Source of the DNA: Diplosphaera chodatii
Lineage: Eukaryota; Chlorophyta; Trebouxiophyceae; Prasiolales; Stichococcaceae
DNA: 64,000 bases
Reading direction: 5' to 3'
Assembly: GCA_032358165.1 (NCBI GenBank)
Contig: JAALGY010000038.1
Coordinates: forward strand, 992,001-1,056,000
How positions within the stretch are numbered: the stretch's first letter is position 1; every line of letters begins with the position of its first letter. The notes under the pieces were generated by a model. That model did no database searches and had not been told where the DNA came from. It was given only the letters and a program-made list of their open reading frames with translations. Made by a program: the position numbers and the translations under genes. This document shows positions 28,795 to 41,688 of this stretch, piece after piece.

Positions 28795-30668
28795 ATGGAC
28801 GCCGCTGCGAGGCGTTTGCAAGTCGTCAGGGACCACGTCAGTCCGGCTGAGCAGGATGCGTGCCGTGATGGCACCCCCAAATCCGTCTCAGCACCGGCTA
28901 TGGCGCGGCAGCCGACGGCAGCGGGGGCCAGCGGCGGCGCAACCTCGTCTTATGAGCGGATACATGGCGAGGTGTCACGCGAGCCGGCGCAGTGGCGAAA
29001 CGTCCCCTCTGTGGCGCGCGAACCCTTGCAGGAGGTGTTATACGAGAAGGCAGACGCTGACGGCATCGCACGGGTGAAAAACTGCCTGCAATTGGTGATG
29101 TTCCCGCATGCTGATCTAAAGCTGATGAATAATGAACTGAGCTGCAGTCAGACTCCTGCACACATACCATCAAGGGAATGCTGACTATCTGTACCTGGGA
29201 TGCAGATTGTCATCAATCGGCCGAACAAGCGCAATGCCTTCACACCGCTGACGGTGCGCGAGATGTCGCTGTGCTTTGCGGACGCCCGGGACGACCCGGC
29301 CATCGGCGTTATGGTCCTGACTGGTACACCAGCCTGTCCATACTATCAGCTTGCTCACTCGCGTTGCTATCTGCCATGCCTGGCCATGGCTGGAGTTGAG
29401 GTGGTCCAACACAACTCGATTCTGTTAATGAACTACAGGCAAAGGTGATGCAGCCTTTTGCAGCGGCGGTGATCAGGGTGTGCGCGGCAAGGGTGGCTAT
29501 GTTGGCAGCGATGGTGTGCCACGCCTCAATGTGCTGGATCTGCAGGCATGTCCTCACAACACGATGGAATTCGTGCTCCCAACCTAGTCTTAGTAGTAGT
29601 GAACCCAGCAGACCGCACGGAGAAACTCAGCTGACCTGACGTCTGTGGTCCTTACGTTGCAGGTGCAGATACGGCGGCTGCCAAAGCCAGTCATTGCGCA
29701 GGTGGCGGGCTATGCCGTGGGCGGCGGCCACATCCTGCACATGATGTGCGACCTCACCATCGCAGCGGACAATGCAGTCTTCGGGCAGACAGGGCCAAAG
29801 GTCGGCAGCTTCGACGCCGGGTACGGCTCCACTCAGATGGCACGTCTCATAGGTGAGAAACACAGCACATCACCTGGCCTTGATCAAGCAGCTACACCAT
29901 GTGGACCCCTGTGGCCGCCGCCGCAGAGCCGGTGCGACACCAGTACATAAAACCGCACATGGCTGCAGGCCAGAAGCGGGCGCGGGAGATGTGGTTCCTG
30001 GCGCGGCTGTACAGTGCGCAGCAGGCGCTGCAGATGGGGCTCGTCAACACCGTCGTGCCCCTGGCACGCCTAGAGGAGGAGACGACCGCCTGGTGGGCGC
30101 CTTAACAACGTCCGTGAAACCACTCCTAGGGGTCTGGCTGGCCCACACAGTCGATCGCAGACAAGGCTTCAAGTTGTTTGGTTGCAACGATTGTTTGCGT
30201 GATGACGAGGCACCGGCATGTGTCATGTGTAGGTGCCGTGAAATCATGCGCAACAGTCCAACGGCGCTGCGTGTGCTGAAGGCAGCACTAAATGCAGCAG
30301 AGGATGGCCAGGCCGGCATTCAGGTGGTCCATGTGCTGCCACAACGATGGATTGACAGGGCGGGTGTGTGATGTGAGTCTATCCAGGTTGCTGACTAGGG
30401 GGTAGATGGACCCTGCCAGTGGCATAGCGTAAGCTCAAAGCCATGTCTACAGGAGCTGGGCGGCAATGCTACAATGCTATTCTACCAGTCAGAAGAAGGC
30501 AACGAGGTATGCACATAGTTCACATGGCATGTGTGCAAGCTCATGTTAGGAAACCACCATATGCACCAGTTATTTTAGCATATAGTTCCCCTCCTGCATG
30601 TGCAGGGCCGAGAGGCTTATCTGCAGAAGCGGCCACCAGACTTTTCAAGGTTCAGGCGGCTACCCTGA
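28795..30668 (+). CDS. menB: 1,4-dihydroxy-2-naphthoyl-CoA synthase (naphthoate synthase)
   Basis: Ring-closing enzyme of phylloquinone (vitamin K1) synthesis, crotonase superfamily, converting o-succinylbenzoyl-CoA to DHNA-CoA. Exons 28795-29073, 29206-29323, 29439-29545, 29663-29852, 29969-30092, 30233-30323, 30453-30506, 30606-30668 are in frame for 341 residues. The start was chosen at [11 protein letters not shown] because it places a PTS2-like peptide (RLQVVRDHV, residues 7-15) at the N terminus, as in plant orthologs that work in peroxisomes. Key blocks: [60 protein letters not shown] and the C-terminal [12 protein letters not shown]. The intron at 29546-29662 begins with GC. Its presence implies a photosynthetic host. 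Confidence 0.97.
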
Positions 30669-30732
30669 TGTGAGCACCTGGGGGCCAGAGCTGGCGTGGT
30701 CACTGAGCACTACTCCTCGGCCGAGATGCTGT

Positions 30733-32834
30733 TCAAATGCACTTGCGCCGCAGCAAAGGCCTGGACAGTGAAGCATGGCGGGGTGTCAGTTGTGCAGCAG
30801 TCAGATAGGCCTCTGCTGCCGGGCGCATATCCTGCCGTTTGACACGGACGGCAGAAGGATGCATATGCTTTGCACCAAAACGTGATGCTCCATGCATTGT
30901 GCATGTGGCTGGACTTGGCTGGTCATTCACCTTGCGCGCAAGTGCACTATCGTCTGCAGGTCCATCCGTGCTTTCCAAGTGACAGACCGTAGATAGCTCG
31001 ACTGCCGTTTTGATGCCGGTTGCAAACAGCTGCACCCTAACCTGCACTGGCTGCTGGCCGATCTGCAGCATAACCAGCACAAGAGCATACATCATAGTGT
31101 GGCATGCACGTGATATCTGCATGCATAATGATGCCTCACAGTGCAATACCTGTGTTTCGTCCACAGATATGACCAGTGCTGGCCACTTCTTGTTGCGCAT
31201 CGACACCCATACCACTGAGCCTGTGCATTGCAGAATCGTTCAGAGCACTGCGGGACAGCGGCGGATTCAAGATCCACATGCATCGCACTGCACCCTAGCA
31301 GCAGAGGACGTGGTCTAGGTGTGCTCTCACCTTGACTGTATGTGGCCGTGCACCCAACCGTCGAGCTGTCTGTCATATACCTGCGTGAAGCCTGGCCAGC
31401 AGTGTCGTCAGGTAGCCACGTGCCAGCCTTCCGCTTGCGAGAAGCGTCAACATCAGGTGCGCTGGCCGCCTGACACATCACTTCATGCTGCAGATGGACG
31501 GCTGGCGGCAGCTGTGACTCTGTTGCCCTGGATATTGCTGCCCCTGTCCCATGCTGTGGTGAGTGATCCGGCGCTGTGACTAACTCTGTGCTGGCACCCT
31601 GGACATGAATATACTAGGATGGCATGCCTAAGTACATGACATGACCGCATGCTGGGTACAATCAGCAATGTCGCACCTTGCTGTCAGTGGCTGGTAAGTC
31701 CAGTGTTGGGCCATGTAGCTCGTTGCGCTGGAGAGCAATTTTCAGCAATGTGTTGGGCGTCGCCAAGCCCAGAGCTGTCAGATCGTCCATGTCCACTGCT
31801 GCACAATGGGCAGTCGCCTGCGGCACGGTGCGTACTGCTGGTGCATAGCAGCACCCAACCGCTGCATGCAGATGCCACTGAGGCACACAGGTATTTGTGC
31901 CCACCTGCGGCTGCTTTGCTGCCTCGGCGCGGCGCTGCATGCTGGACAGGGGCAGCCCCACCATCTTGTCCAGGATATCCTGCATGCACACGCGTAGTGA
32001 CGGCGGTCGTACAGCAGTCAGATGCTTGGTGCTCTGCAAGACTCTTGGGGTGCTACAGAAACACTGCTTCGTGCACCTGCTTGGTCTTGCTGCCAACAGC
32101 ATGGCCGTGCATGTACAGCACCTGCGACAAGACATGCTCAGAAGTTTACTTCTGAACCGCAGGTGTGTTTACACCGATGCACAGGTTTGCGCTGGTGATG
32201 CATGCCATGTGCACGTGGTCATGTGAAGCACCTGCTTGAGGTCCTGTGAGCGGAGAGTGTTGAACTGTGACGCATGCAGCTGCCGTACCGCTGCTGACCC
32301 GCCGCCTGTCAGGAGACTGTGTATATGACAGTAGGTCTCCAGGCACATGTTGCTAACAGGCGCCCCGGACCGGACATGGACCGTTGGATCATGCGCTGGC
32401 TGCGCGGGTGCGGCAGACTGAGGCATGGGCTGCATGGGTTGCGGCTGTTGCACACCACCCTGCTGTCCATGAAACACTGCAGCGGAATGGTTGGGATCAG
32501 CAGTGAAGTTGCATGCAGCAGGAGGTGGCCGCCCAAGCAGTGACCGGCCGATAAGAAGCTGCCATGCGCCTGGCACTGATGGCTGCGACCAGCCAGTTTG
32601 GGCATTGTCAGGCTGTCGGCGGCTGACGGGCAGCTGCTGCCTTGCCGGCTCTGGTTGCTGACCTTGCTGTGCTGCTGACCAGCAGGCGCCTGGGCTGTGA
32701 TAGTGGCCAGCCTCATAAGTCGAGAACAACGGAACCTGGCTCTCACAGCCCTGCTGGGACTGTGATAGGTTGTAGACGACAGCCTTGCCGCCCTGCTCAG
32801 CCAAGTTATCGTGTAGGTCCCAAGCGTCCATCAT
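30733..32834 (-). CDS. Gln/Pro-rich protein with C-terminal PWWP-like domain
   Basis: Not recognised as a named protein. Exon 1 starts at the ATG ending at 32834 (MMDAWDLHDN) and encodes about 200 residues rich in Gln, Pro, Ser and Ala, ending FNTLRSQDLKQ. Further exons read DILDKMVGLPLSSMQRRAEAAK (near 31975-31905) and VDMDDLTALGLATPNTLLKIAL (near 31795-31695). Then comes a basic RKRKAGTW segment (near 31440), followed by GSVVWVSMRNKKWPALVISV (31215-31160) and VQVRVQLFATGIKTAVELS (31055-30990). The last two together look like a PWWP/Tudor-type barrel, which usually binds histone tails or DNA. The last exon ends RRKCI at 30733. Splice sites between 31690 and 31220 are uncertain. A chromatin role is inference only. 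Confidence 0.6.
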
Positions 32835-33285
32835 GGCGGATTTTTAGGCGTCATACGGTACATGCCGAGTTTTGGGGCATCCTGCATGCATTGCTCTGCC
32901 CGGACGCTGGTCAGACCACACGTGACGACGGCCGGTGCAGGCCATGCTTCAACACAGCAGCTTTGAGTAGTCAGAAGTTCGGTGCAGGCGCACATGTGTG
33001 CGTGATTTGCAGCGAGTGGTGACACCGATGCTCCAGGGTGGGCTTCCTCGAGCTGCGAGCTCACTCGCAGGGCACTGCCTGCATCGTATTCCGTTCTTCA
33101 CAAGCTGGCCAGACTGCGCACTCAGCGATTGCGCAAACGCTGCATCATCGACTGAGGCTTCTGGCTGATTCTGGCAGAGGAGTCGCATTGTGTGATATGA
33201 AGCTCTCAGCAAGCCCCTTTCGATGCATCAGTGATGGCAGTGGACCAAGCCTCAACATCACCATAGTCATGATCGTGCCGTCGTG
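32835..33285. promoter_or_regulatory. Shared divergent upstream region, PWWP-like (-) and cyclophilin (+)
   Basis: A 451-bp gap between two start codons. It must carry both promoters. No motif, repeat or RNA gene was recognised. Confidence 0.45.
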
Positions 33286-35464
33286 ATGTTTTCTAAGCGG
33301 CATGACACGAGGCGCAGAAGTCGCGGTGGCGTCAGGAATGCTGCCGCGGCTCTGCAGAGCTGGCGCATGCTGCTGTTCGGGGCGGCCCTGCTTGCGACCT
33401 TTTTCACCATGCAGCAATACATGTCCAGCCAGCACGCGCAGCACGTGTCGAAGGGCATCACGCGCAGACATCTGCCGAAGACCGAGGATGCTGTGCGCAC
33501 ATCCGCCAGCGGCATGGGAACTGCTAAGACCAAGGGCGACCAGCAGCTGCGCAGCAAGCAGCAAGTCAAGCAGCCGCGCACAACGGGCAGCAAACCAGCT
33601 GATGGCGGTGACGAGCGCCGATGCACCACACAGGAGCATGCCGAGTATTCAGGCGACGTTGTCAAGTGGGGCACAGACCATATGACGGTAATGTCTCAAC
33701 ATAGCAGGGACTGCAAGCTTGACGTCCTGTGGCTATCCTAGCATGCCACATGACAGCGCCACCACTCCGCTTTCGTGGCTTCAACAGCGTTTAACACCCT
33801 GGCAGCCTCTGCTGCAGGACAGCAGCGAGGCATGCTGCGGTGCCTGCCAGCAGGTCCCTGACTGCAACGTGTTTGTGTGGTGTGGTGCGCCCGGCGGCTG
33901 CGGCAACAACAAACACAGGGAGTGCTGGCTGAAGCGGCAGAAGCAGATTAACTTTCTTGATCCTGATGGCACCAATGGTGCAGGTACATGTGCATTGCGA
34001 AGCAGGCTGACTGGTGAAGCCGCGCATGCAAGATAGCATGACTGCGTGCTGACGATGCGTGCGCATGTCCCTTCCAGCGATCCTGTGGACATCAGGCGCA
34101 GTCGGCAGCCCAGCTGAGCGCAAGTCAGCACGTGAGAAACACGCCGCAGAAGAGGCAGGAGAGACTGAGCGACTGCGGACGCTCAAGGAGAATGCTACGC
34201 TGCCGCTGCTGTACCTCGATGTGGAGGTGTGTGACCGCTGCCGAAGAAAGCTGGGAATCTGCTGGTTTGTATCTACCTAGGGTGGCACAGCCAGTCACCA
34301 TTGTCCACATGATTGCAGATTGCGGGGGCGGAAGTAGGGCGCATGCTGTTTGTGGTTTTTGTTGATGACGCCCCAATTGCAGCAGAGAACTACAGGCAGC
34401 TATTCAGTGGCGAGCTGGTGGGCTGCGACCTGATGTTGCTGGTCTGCTATACTGTAGCAACTGGTGCAGACTGGTGCAGACGTGGTGCACCCGTGTGTCC
34501 AGGGCTATGTACCAAAGGATGGCACAAAAAGGGAAGGCGAGGGCATGCCATACCACCTGAAGGTGCGGACGTACGTTGTCATCGTGCATGTCAATAGTGC
34601 ATCAGGCCTGCCACCAGAAACTTCCATACAAGTGTTTGACGTGCCCTCTGATGTTTGTTGCAGGGCAAATATTTTTACAGGATCATTCATCGATTTATTG
34701 ACCAGACCGGCGCAGGTACTGCAACATGATGCTCTGAGCACATGTTTCTGAGATGATATGCTGCATGAGTTTATAAAACACATCTATCGGCCTGGTCTGC
34801 CTGCAGATGTAGAAAGTGTGTATGGTGGGATGTTTGACGACGACCCAGGTGTGATGCAGGCGCAATGCTTCTGTAAGCGTTCACCACATATTTGATGGAC
34901 CCTGTCGCCTGGTAACAAGCCTGTAGGCTCCTGTTGTGCAGGCGGCCTCAAGCTGAGGCATGACAGGAAGGGGCTGCTATCAGTCGCCAACATGGGCCCA
35001 AGTGAGCAGCAGGGTGCATCAGATGCAGGCTGCATTGTTGCAAAAGCCGTGGTGCCATATTGGCACATTGCCTGACACAGCCATTGTCATGCCTCATTCA
35101 TAGATACGACGACCAGCCACTTCAGCATCCTGCAAGCCCCAGCGCCGCACCTGAACGGGAAATACACCATCTTTGGTGCGCATTGAAGACACACATCTGG
35201 GTCGTGCAGGCGGTCATCAGGTTGCAGCAGCTTCGCCCCTTGATTTAGCCATGGTGCAATGTATATGCAGGTGAGCTGGTGGAGGGCTGGGATGTGGCGG
35301 CAAAGGTGAATGCTCTGTCGATTGGCAAGCAAGATAACACTGCTGGCCGAGAAGCAGGGGCCCGTATATTTGATGCTGGGCAGTTGAGGCGGGGCGCTCC
35401 AGTCAAGTTGCCCCCAGCATGGCAAGAGAAGCTAGATCGCAATGCTAAGACGGTTGCTGTATGA
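33286..35464 (+). CDS. Membrane-anchored PAN/Apple-domain cyclophilin (peptidyl-prolyl isomerase)
   Basis: Predicted type II membrane protein of the secretory pathway with a lumenal cyclophilin domain. Exons 33286-33687, 33818-33983, 34078-34226, 34319-34417, 34503-34562, 34664-34715, 34807-34848, 34942-35001, 35104-35175, 35271-35464 are in frame for 431 residues. After a basic N tail, about residues 26-45 form a signal anchor (MLLFGAALLATFF). A Cys-rich PAN/Apple-like module follows (ACCGACQQVPDCNVFVWC, CWLK), then a charged helix and the cyclophilin fold. Catalytic positions relative to human CypA: Arg55 (FYRI), Phe60, Gln63 and Phe113 are kept, but Gln111 and Trp121 are both His and His126 is Tyr. 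The Trp121 change predicts low cyclosporin sensitivity. The start is the ATG at 33286; a GTG three bases earlier is not needed. Confidence 0.94.
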
Positions 35465-35731
35465 AGAACGTGACCAGTTCGTGTGGAAAGGTCTAGTCAG
35501 ACCAAGAAACACGTGTGTGTCGGGATTCAGGGTTGTGCTTTCAACTGTTAGCTTGCGCTAAGCACACAGCTGAGATGGTAATCAAGGCGGGCCACTCGGC
35601 GCATACCGTAGTCCGACCATGACCGCTGCTCAAATACCACAGTAGCACGGACACATGCCCAGCAGCGGCACTAAACGCCAAACCGTCTGAGCATCTGCCC
35701 GTTTATCGCCAGACGGCCAGGAGAGGGTCGC

Positions 35732-37348
<1,617 letters not shown>

Positions 37349-40300
37349 ATGACCTGTGACACCACTCGTTCCCATCAGCTGGTGCAGCCGGAGCTCAACA
37401 CCTTGGACGCCCGCTTTCAGAGCTGCGTACGCGCAGTTTCACAGCTCAGGCGGAGCGCTGCGCATGCCGAAGGGGCAATGGAGTGCAATCTTACCTGGGA
37501 CGACCTGGACGACATTATGGTGAGGTTCACTTGACAATGAGTACCACCATTGACGTCTGGGACGTATCCAAGATCAGTGTCTGCGACGTCATCTGTCGGC
37601 AGGTTGCGGTGTCTGTGCGGCTGTGCATGGATGACGATGCCGCCCTGCTGGAGCGCCCCAGCAAGCGGCAGCGGCTGGTGCCCGTCTCAACAAGGAACCC
37701 CACGCCTGCGCCAGAAGCGCTGCCGGAAATGGCCTGGTCCGGCTGGGCCGAGGTGGCAAAGGAGGCGGGCCTCAATGATGCCCACGGGCCGGGCCTGGTG
37801 CACAGCATTGCGCAGCTGTACGCCAAGCAGCAGCGGTACGCTGCTTTAGCCTCAAAGCAGCGCCCGCAGAGCCCGCTGCCGGCGAATGCGGAGCTGCAGC
37901 GTCTGACTCCCATGCTGCGTCTGGCGCAGGCAAGCAACGGCGCTTGCTCGTCGTGTTTCCTGCCTGAGCATGTTGACCAAAACCCGAGTGCGCTGGTGCC
38001 TTACTAGGAACAACAGGTACTGAAGCTTGCCGCTGCTGTTGCTTGCAGGTGGGGGCCGTGCAGGCCAGTGCACCGGGTGAGGCAGAGCAGCCGCAGCAAC
38101 CGCAACAGCAGCACCAAGGAGCGCGGCCATCTGGCGACTTATGCGCCGCACAGCCGTCGCGACAGGCGTGGCCTGACGGCGTGCCCACCGCCACACAGCT
38201 TTTGGAGTCGCAGGCCGATGAGCTGGTGGGCTGCCTTCTTGGGAGTACTTCTGCAACCTGTCACCACCAGTCCAAAGGCATGCTGACCCAAGCTGTCTGC
38301 ATTTTGTGTCTGGGCCATCCGTCTTCAGGCAGCCAGGACCATACTGACGCAGCCGCAGGTGCCACAGGTGGCTGCCGGGACTGTACCGTTCAAGATTGCA
38401 GGCAAAGATTGGATAGCACGAGGCGACCGTGGGAAGGAGGTTCACTACCTGGTCCTGTTCCAGGGTCGTGCAGCAGGAGAGGAGGACTGGAAGCCTGCGA
38501 GATTGATCAGGCACGTGTCGACAGTATTTGCGCCCAGCAGTACGTCGCGCGCTGAACCGATCTGGCTGCTGATGGCAGATACAGTGCAAGCTCACAAATC
38601 CTGCTATCAATTGTGCGCTGTCATCCATATATGTGATGGCCAGGAGACAACCTTGTTGGTGTGGTATGACAGGAAGTCTGCGGGGGGCGCGGCAGTCATT
38701 GCAGAGTATGAACAGGCGCTTGAAGCCGGGGACCTGGATGCTTCGCAGCAGCAGTTGCAGGCAGACAATCCGGGTGCCGCGGCACGTGCGTCGCAGCAGT
38801 CACAGCAGGCGGCTCCCCCGCTGCCGGCCATCCCCGAGTCCGCACCACGTCAGCGCCAGACCAGCAGCGGTGCCCCTGCCGAGCAGCCACTGCAGCAGGT
38901 TCCTGAGCAGCAGCGACGGCAGCAGCGGCAGAAGCAGCCAGCAATGGCGCAGCCGCAGGTGCAGGAGACGAGCAACCTGCGGCCGCAGCATGGGCACACG
39001 GTCCCGCGTGACCCTGAACCCGACCAGGCAAGCCTGCAGCAGCCACAACACCATGCGGCCGCAGATGCCGCGCACCGCAGCCAAGGCGATGCTGCAGTGG
39101 CAGGCACAGTCCAGAGCCAAGCGGTGTCCCATGTGTTGCCCTCCCAACCGCCTACAGACTCGCAGTGGCTGGCAGCTGAGACACAAACGCAAGCGCCTGG
39201 TTCAAGCACAATTCTCACCATGGACATGGTTCCGTTCACACAGGTGAACCTGTTGAGACTTGTGCAGCATGCGGTGTAGGTACGGGTTCCTTTCAATACA
39301 TGGCCTGAAGTGCGAGGGCGTTGTGTCCTGTGCAGGGATCTCAGCCATCGAAGCCCAGCGATGGCGCACACCGGCGACCGTTGCCAGCCCCGACTGCCGC
39401 AGCAGCTGCTGCCGTTGCTGCAGGATCAGCACCCACCGCATCTGCAGCAGGCTCCGCCGCAGCGGGTGCACCGCAACCAGCATCGGCACCCTCTGCCGCT
39501 CCTTCTGCAGAGGCTGCAGGGCCCTCAGCCAGCCCCGCGGATGCCAGCATCGCAGGCGCAACAGCACCAGCCGCACCGCAGGTGGCGGATGGGCTGGCAG
39601 CACCGCAGCACGGGACAGCGGCGTCTGGCTTTGACGAGGACAGCGCGCCCCCTGATCCCAGGACGCGGCTCGGCGTGGAGAAGCTGCTGCGCAGGCTGTC
39701 ATCACATGCGGCGTCGCCCGCGCACCGCCCTCAGCCAGAGCCTGCTGCCCAGGCGCAGCCAGCTTCCACCCAGCAGCCGCCAGCCCTGCCGCCAGCCGCA
39801 AAAGCTGAGCAGCATCCGGAGCAGAAGGCTGCGCCGCTGCAGCACTCGGTGGCGAGCGGTGCACCAGCAGCAAGCACTGGCGGTGGCACTGTCACGGACC
39901 AGCGGCACGTGCAGCCGTGTGCAGCGTCAGGGCCCGGTACTGCTGTTGCTGGCAGCGGCACTACAGGAGCCGCACCCGGCAGGACGGCATCGTCCAACTC
40001 TGCCATCTCTCTCGACTCCTCCAGTAAGCCTTCCACCATGCCCGATTGGCTGAGATGCCCTCTTTCCGTCAGGAGCACCTGCCGTCACATGCCGACCTGT
40101 GGCACATACGATTGCAGACGAGGACGATGACGAGGCAACTTTGGAGCTGAAAGCGCACCTGCAGCCGGACATGTGGGCGGGCGCACGCATCACACGTGCG
40201 CTTGACACTTCGAACTCCTATGTCCAGATAAACCACGGTGAAGTCATGGTCATGTTGTGAGATCAGCAGCAGCACAAACTGCGCCCCGCTTGCCTTACCT

Positions 40301-40519
40301 AAGCAGCGGGCCTATGCTACTGGTGAAGGTGCCAGGAAGGATGATGACGGCAACATGTATATCGTGGTGAAGTGGGACGACGACAAGTTTGAAGCGGCGG
40401 TCCCGAACCAGATGCTGAAAGCAGAAGAGCACTGCCGGTTGAAGCTTCTCGACTTTTATGAGAGCAAGATCAAGGCAGTCTCCCGCAAAACGAAGGAGAC
40501 GGACGAGGCCACAAGCTGA
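37349..40519 (+). CDS. Unnamed Gln/Ala/Pro-rich protein with chromo-like segments
   Basis: Not recognised. The proposed start is the ATG at 37349 (MTCDTTRSHQ), leading into a helical segment (NTLDARFQSCVRAVSQLRR) and DDLDDIM, with a donor after it. The next exon (37603-37929) has RPSKRQRLVP, a probable nuclear signal. A long open exon around 38359-39243 carries EVHYLVLFQGRAAGEEDWKP, similar in pattern to a chromodomain, then about 200 residues of Gln/Pro/Ala-rich sequence. Another low-complexity exon covers 39341-40020 with RTRLGVEKLLRRLSSH. The last exons read ADEDDDEATLELKAHLQPDM (near 40120) and MYIVVKWDDDKFEAAVPNQM (40355-40420), again barrel-like, ending at 40519. A chromatin reader or transcription cofactor is plausible but unproven. 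Several splice junctions are unsettled. Confidence 0.6.
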
Positions 40520-40779
40520 CCAGTGACTGGTTGGTTGGACAGCCAGCACGGGCACTCCAAGTGCATTGCTGCCTGACTGTTTTCGCTCGTTGTATATCAT
40601 CGCTTGGCAGCCCTACCGCAGGTTTGCAAATTGTGACCTGCTCGTTTCTGTGTCGATACCACCGTTGCAGTACTGCAGCCTGTTAGCACTTGCAACTGCA
40701 TCCAGGACCTGTGAAAGGTTGTGTCACCAAACACCACTGGAACCCTCAAAAAGTCATTCCGCACACGAGGGCGCCGCCT

Positions 40780-41312
40780 TCACGCTGTCTGAGCGACTTC
40801 CGAGGCGCCTCCTGTCGCCGCTGTGCTGGTGTTCCGAGGCGCTGCAGGCGCAGTTCGCTGCCACTCAATCCCGGGCGCTGCATCCTCGTACAAGCGCCAG
40901 ACCTTCTTGAGGGTCCCCCGCACACGTGTTGGCTGCTCATTCCTGGCTTTTCCCTTCCATGTGAAGATGCCCCACGCCTTACCATGGTGCCCGTCCTGTG
41001 ATGCACACGGCACATCAGCTCAAGTAATGAAGGTATCATCTTGCAACTGATGCTGCATTGAGGGACGCTGCCGGTGCATGGCAGTTGCAGCATACATGAC
41101 GGCCAGCACCGTACCACAGTGGGGCGGACAGCTGTCACAGTCCAGAAGCTCTCGGGTGGCCACGTTTTTCGCTGCAGCTTTGAGTTGAGGCCGGTTTCTG
41201 GTAATTTCTTGACCACGTCAAAAACTGCGAAGATCACGGGCCAACTGAGAAACATGGCGCACAGCGTCATGGACGCAACCATGCACAAAGTAGCAAACAC
41301 AAGCTTCAGCAT
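40780..41312 (-). CDS. Probable mitochondrial ribosomal protein mS34-like
   Basis: Two exons are visible: one from about 41312 down to 41115 and one from 40995 to the stop at 40780, joined in phase 0. The junction region reads WTVTAVRPTV then DGHHGKAWGIFTWKGK, followed by RVRGTLKKVWRLY and a polar tail. The HGKAWG-TWKG pattern and the basic LKKVWR motif recall the mS34 (MRPS34) family of the mitochondrial small subunit; this is recall of a short pattern, so moderate confidence. The start is uncertain: four in-frame Met codons lie within the first 25 codons. The segment SWPVIFAVFDVVKKLPETG precedes the conserved part. It is divergent from RRP12. Confidence 0.55.
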
Positions 41313-41688
41313 GATGCTTCAAGCAGTGGCTCACAATTGCGCGCGAGAAGCACCCTCGACGGGAACATTCGGCACTAGAAGCACCAGCACAGCACAGCCC
41401 TGGATGCCGGTGCGCTCCTTGCCGCACAGATGTGGTCAACTCGGGCTATTGATACGATAACGTCGTTGTATAGCGCACACAACGGCAGACTGTGACGAAA
41501 CGGGTACGTCGCACTTCGTTGCGAGATCAGTATTTTGCGCAGGCAGCAGCGCATGCTAGTGTGGTAGTGTCTGCATGTGCCAGGGGCAATATGCATGGCC
41601 ATGGCTGGTTTTTGGGTGCTACTCAACCTCAGTCCTCGACGCCATATTGCCAGGCAGTTGCACGGTTTATTGCGCACTGCTTTTACTC
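41313..41688. promoter_or_regulatory. Shared divergent upstream region, mS34-like (-) and RRP12 (+)
   Basis: A 376-bp gap between the two proposed starts. No TATA box or telo-box was seen. No repeat or RNA gene was recognised. Confidence 0.45.
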
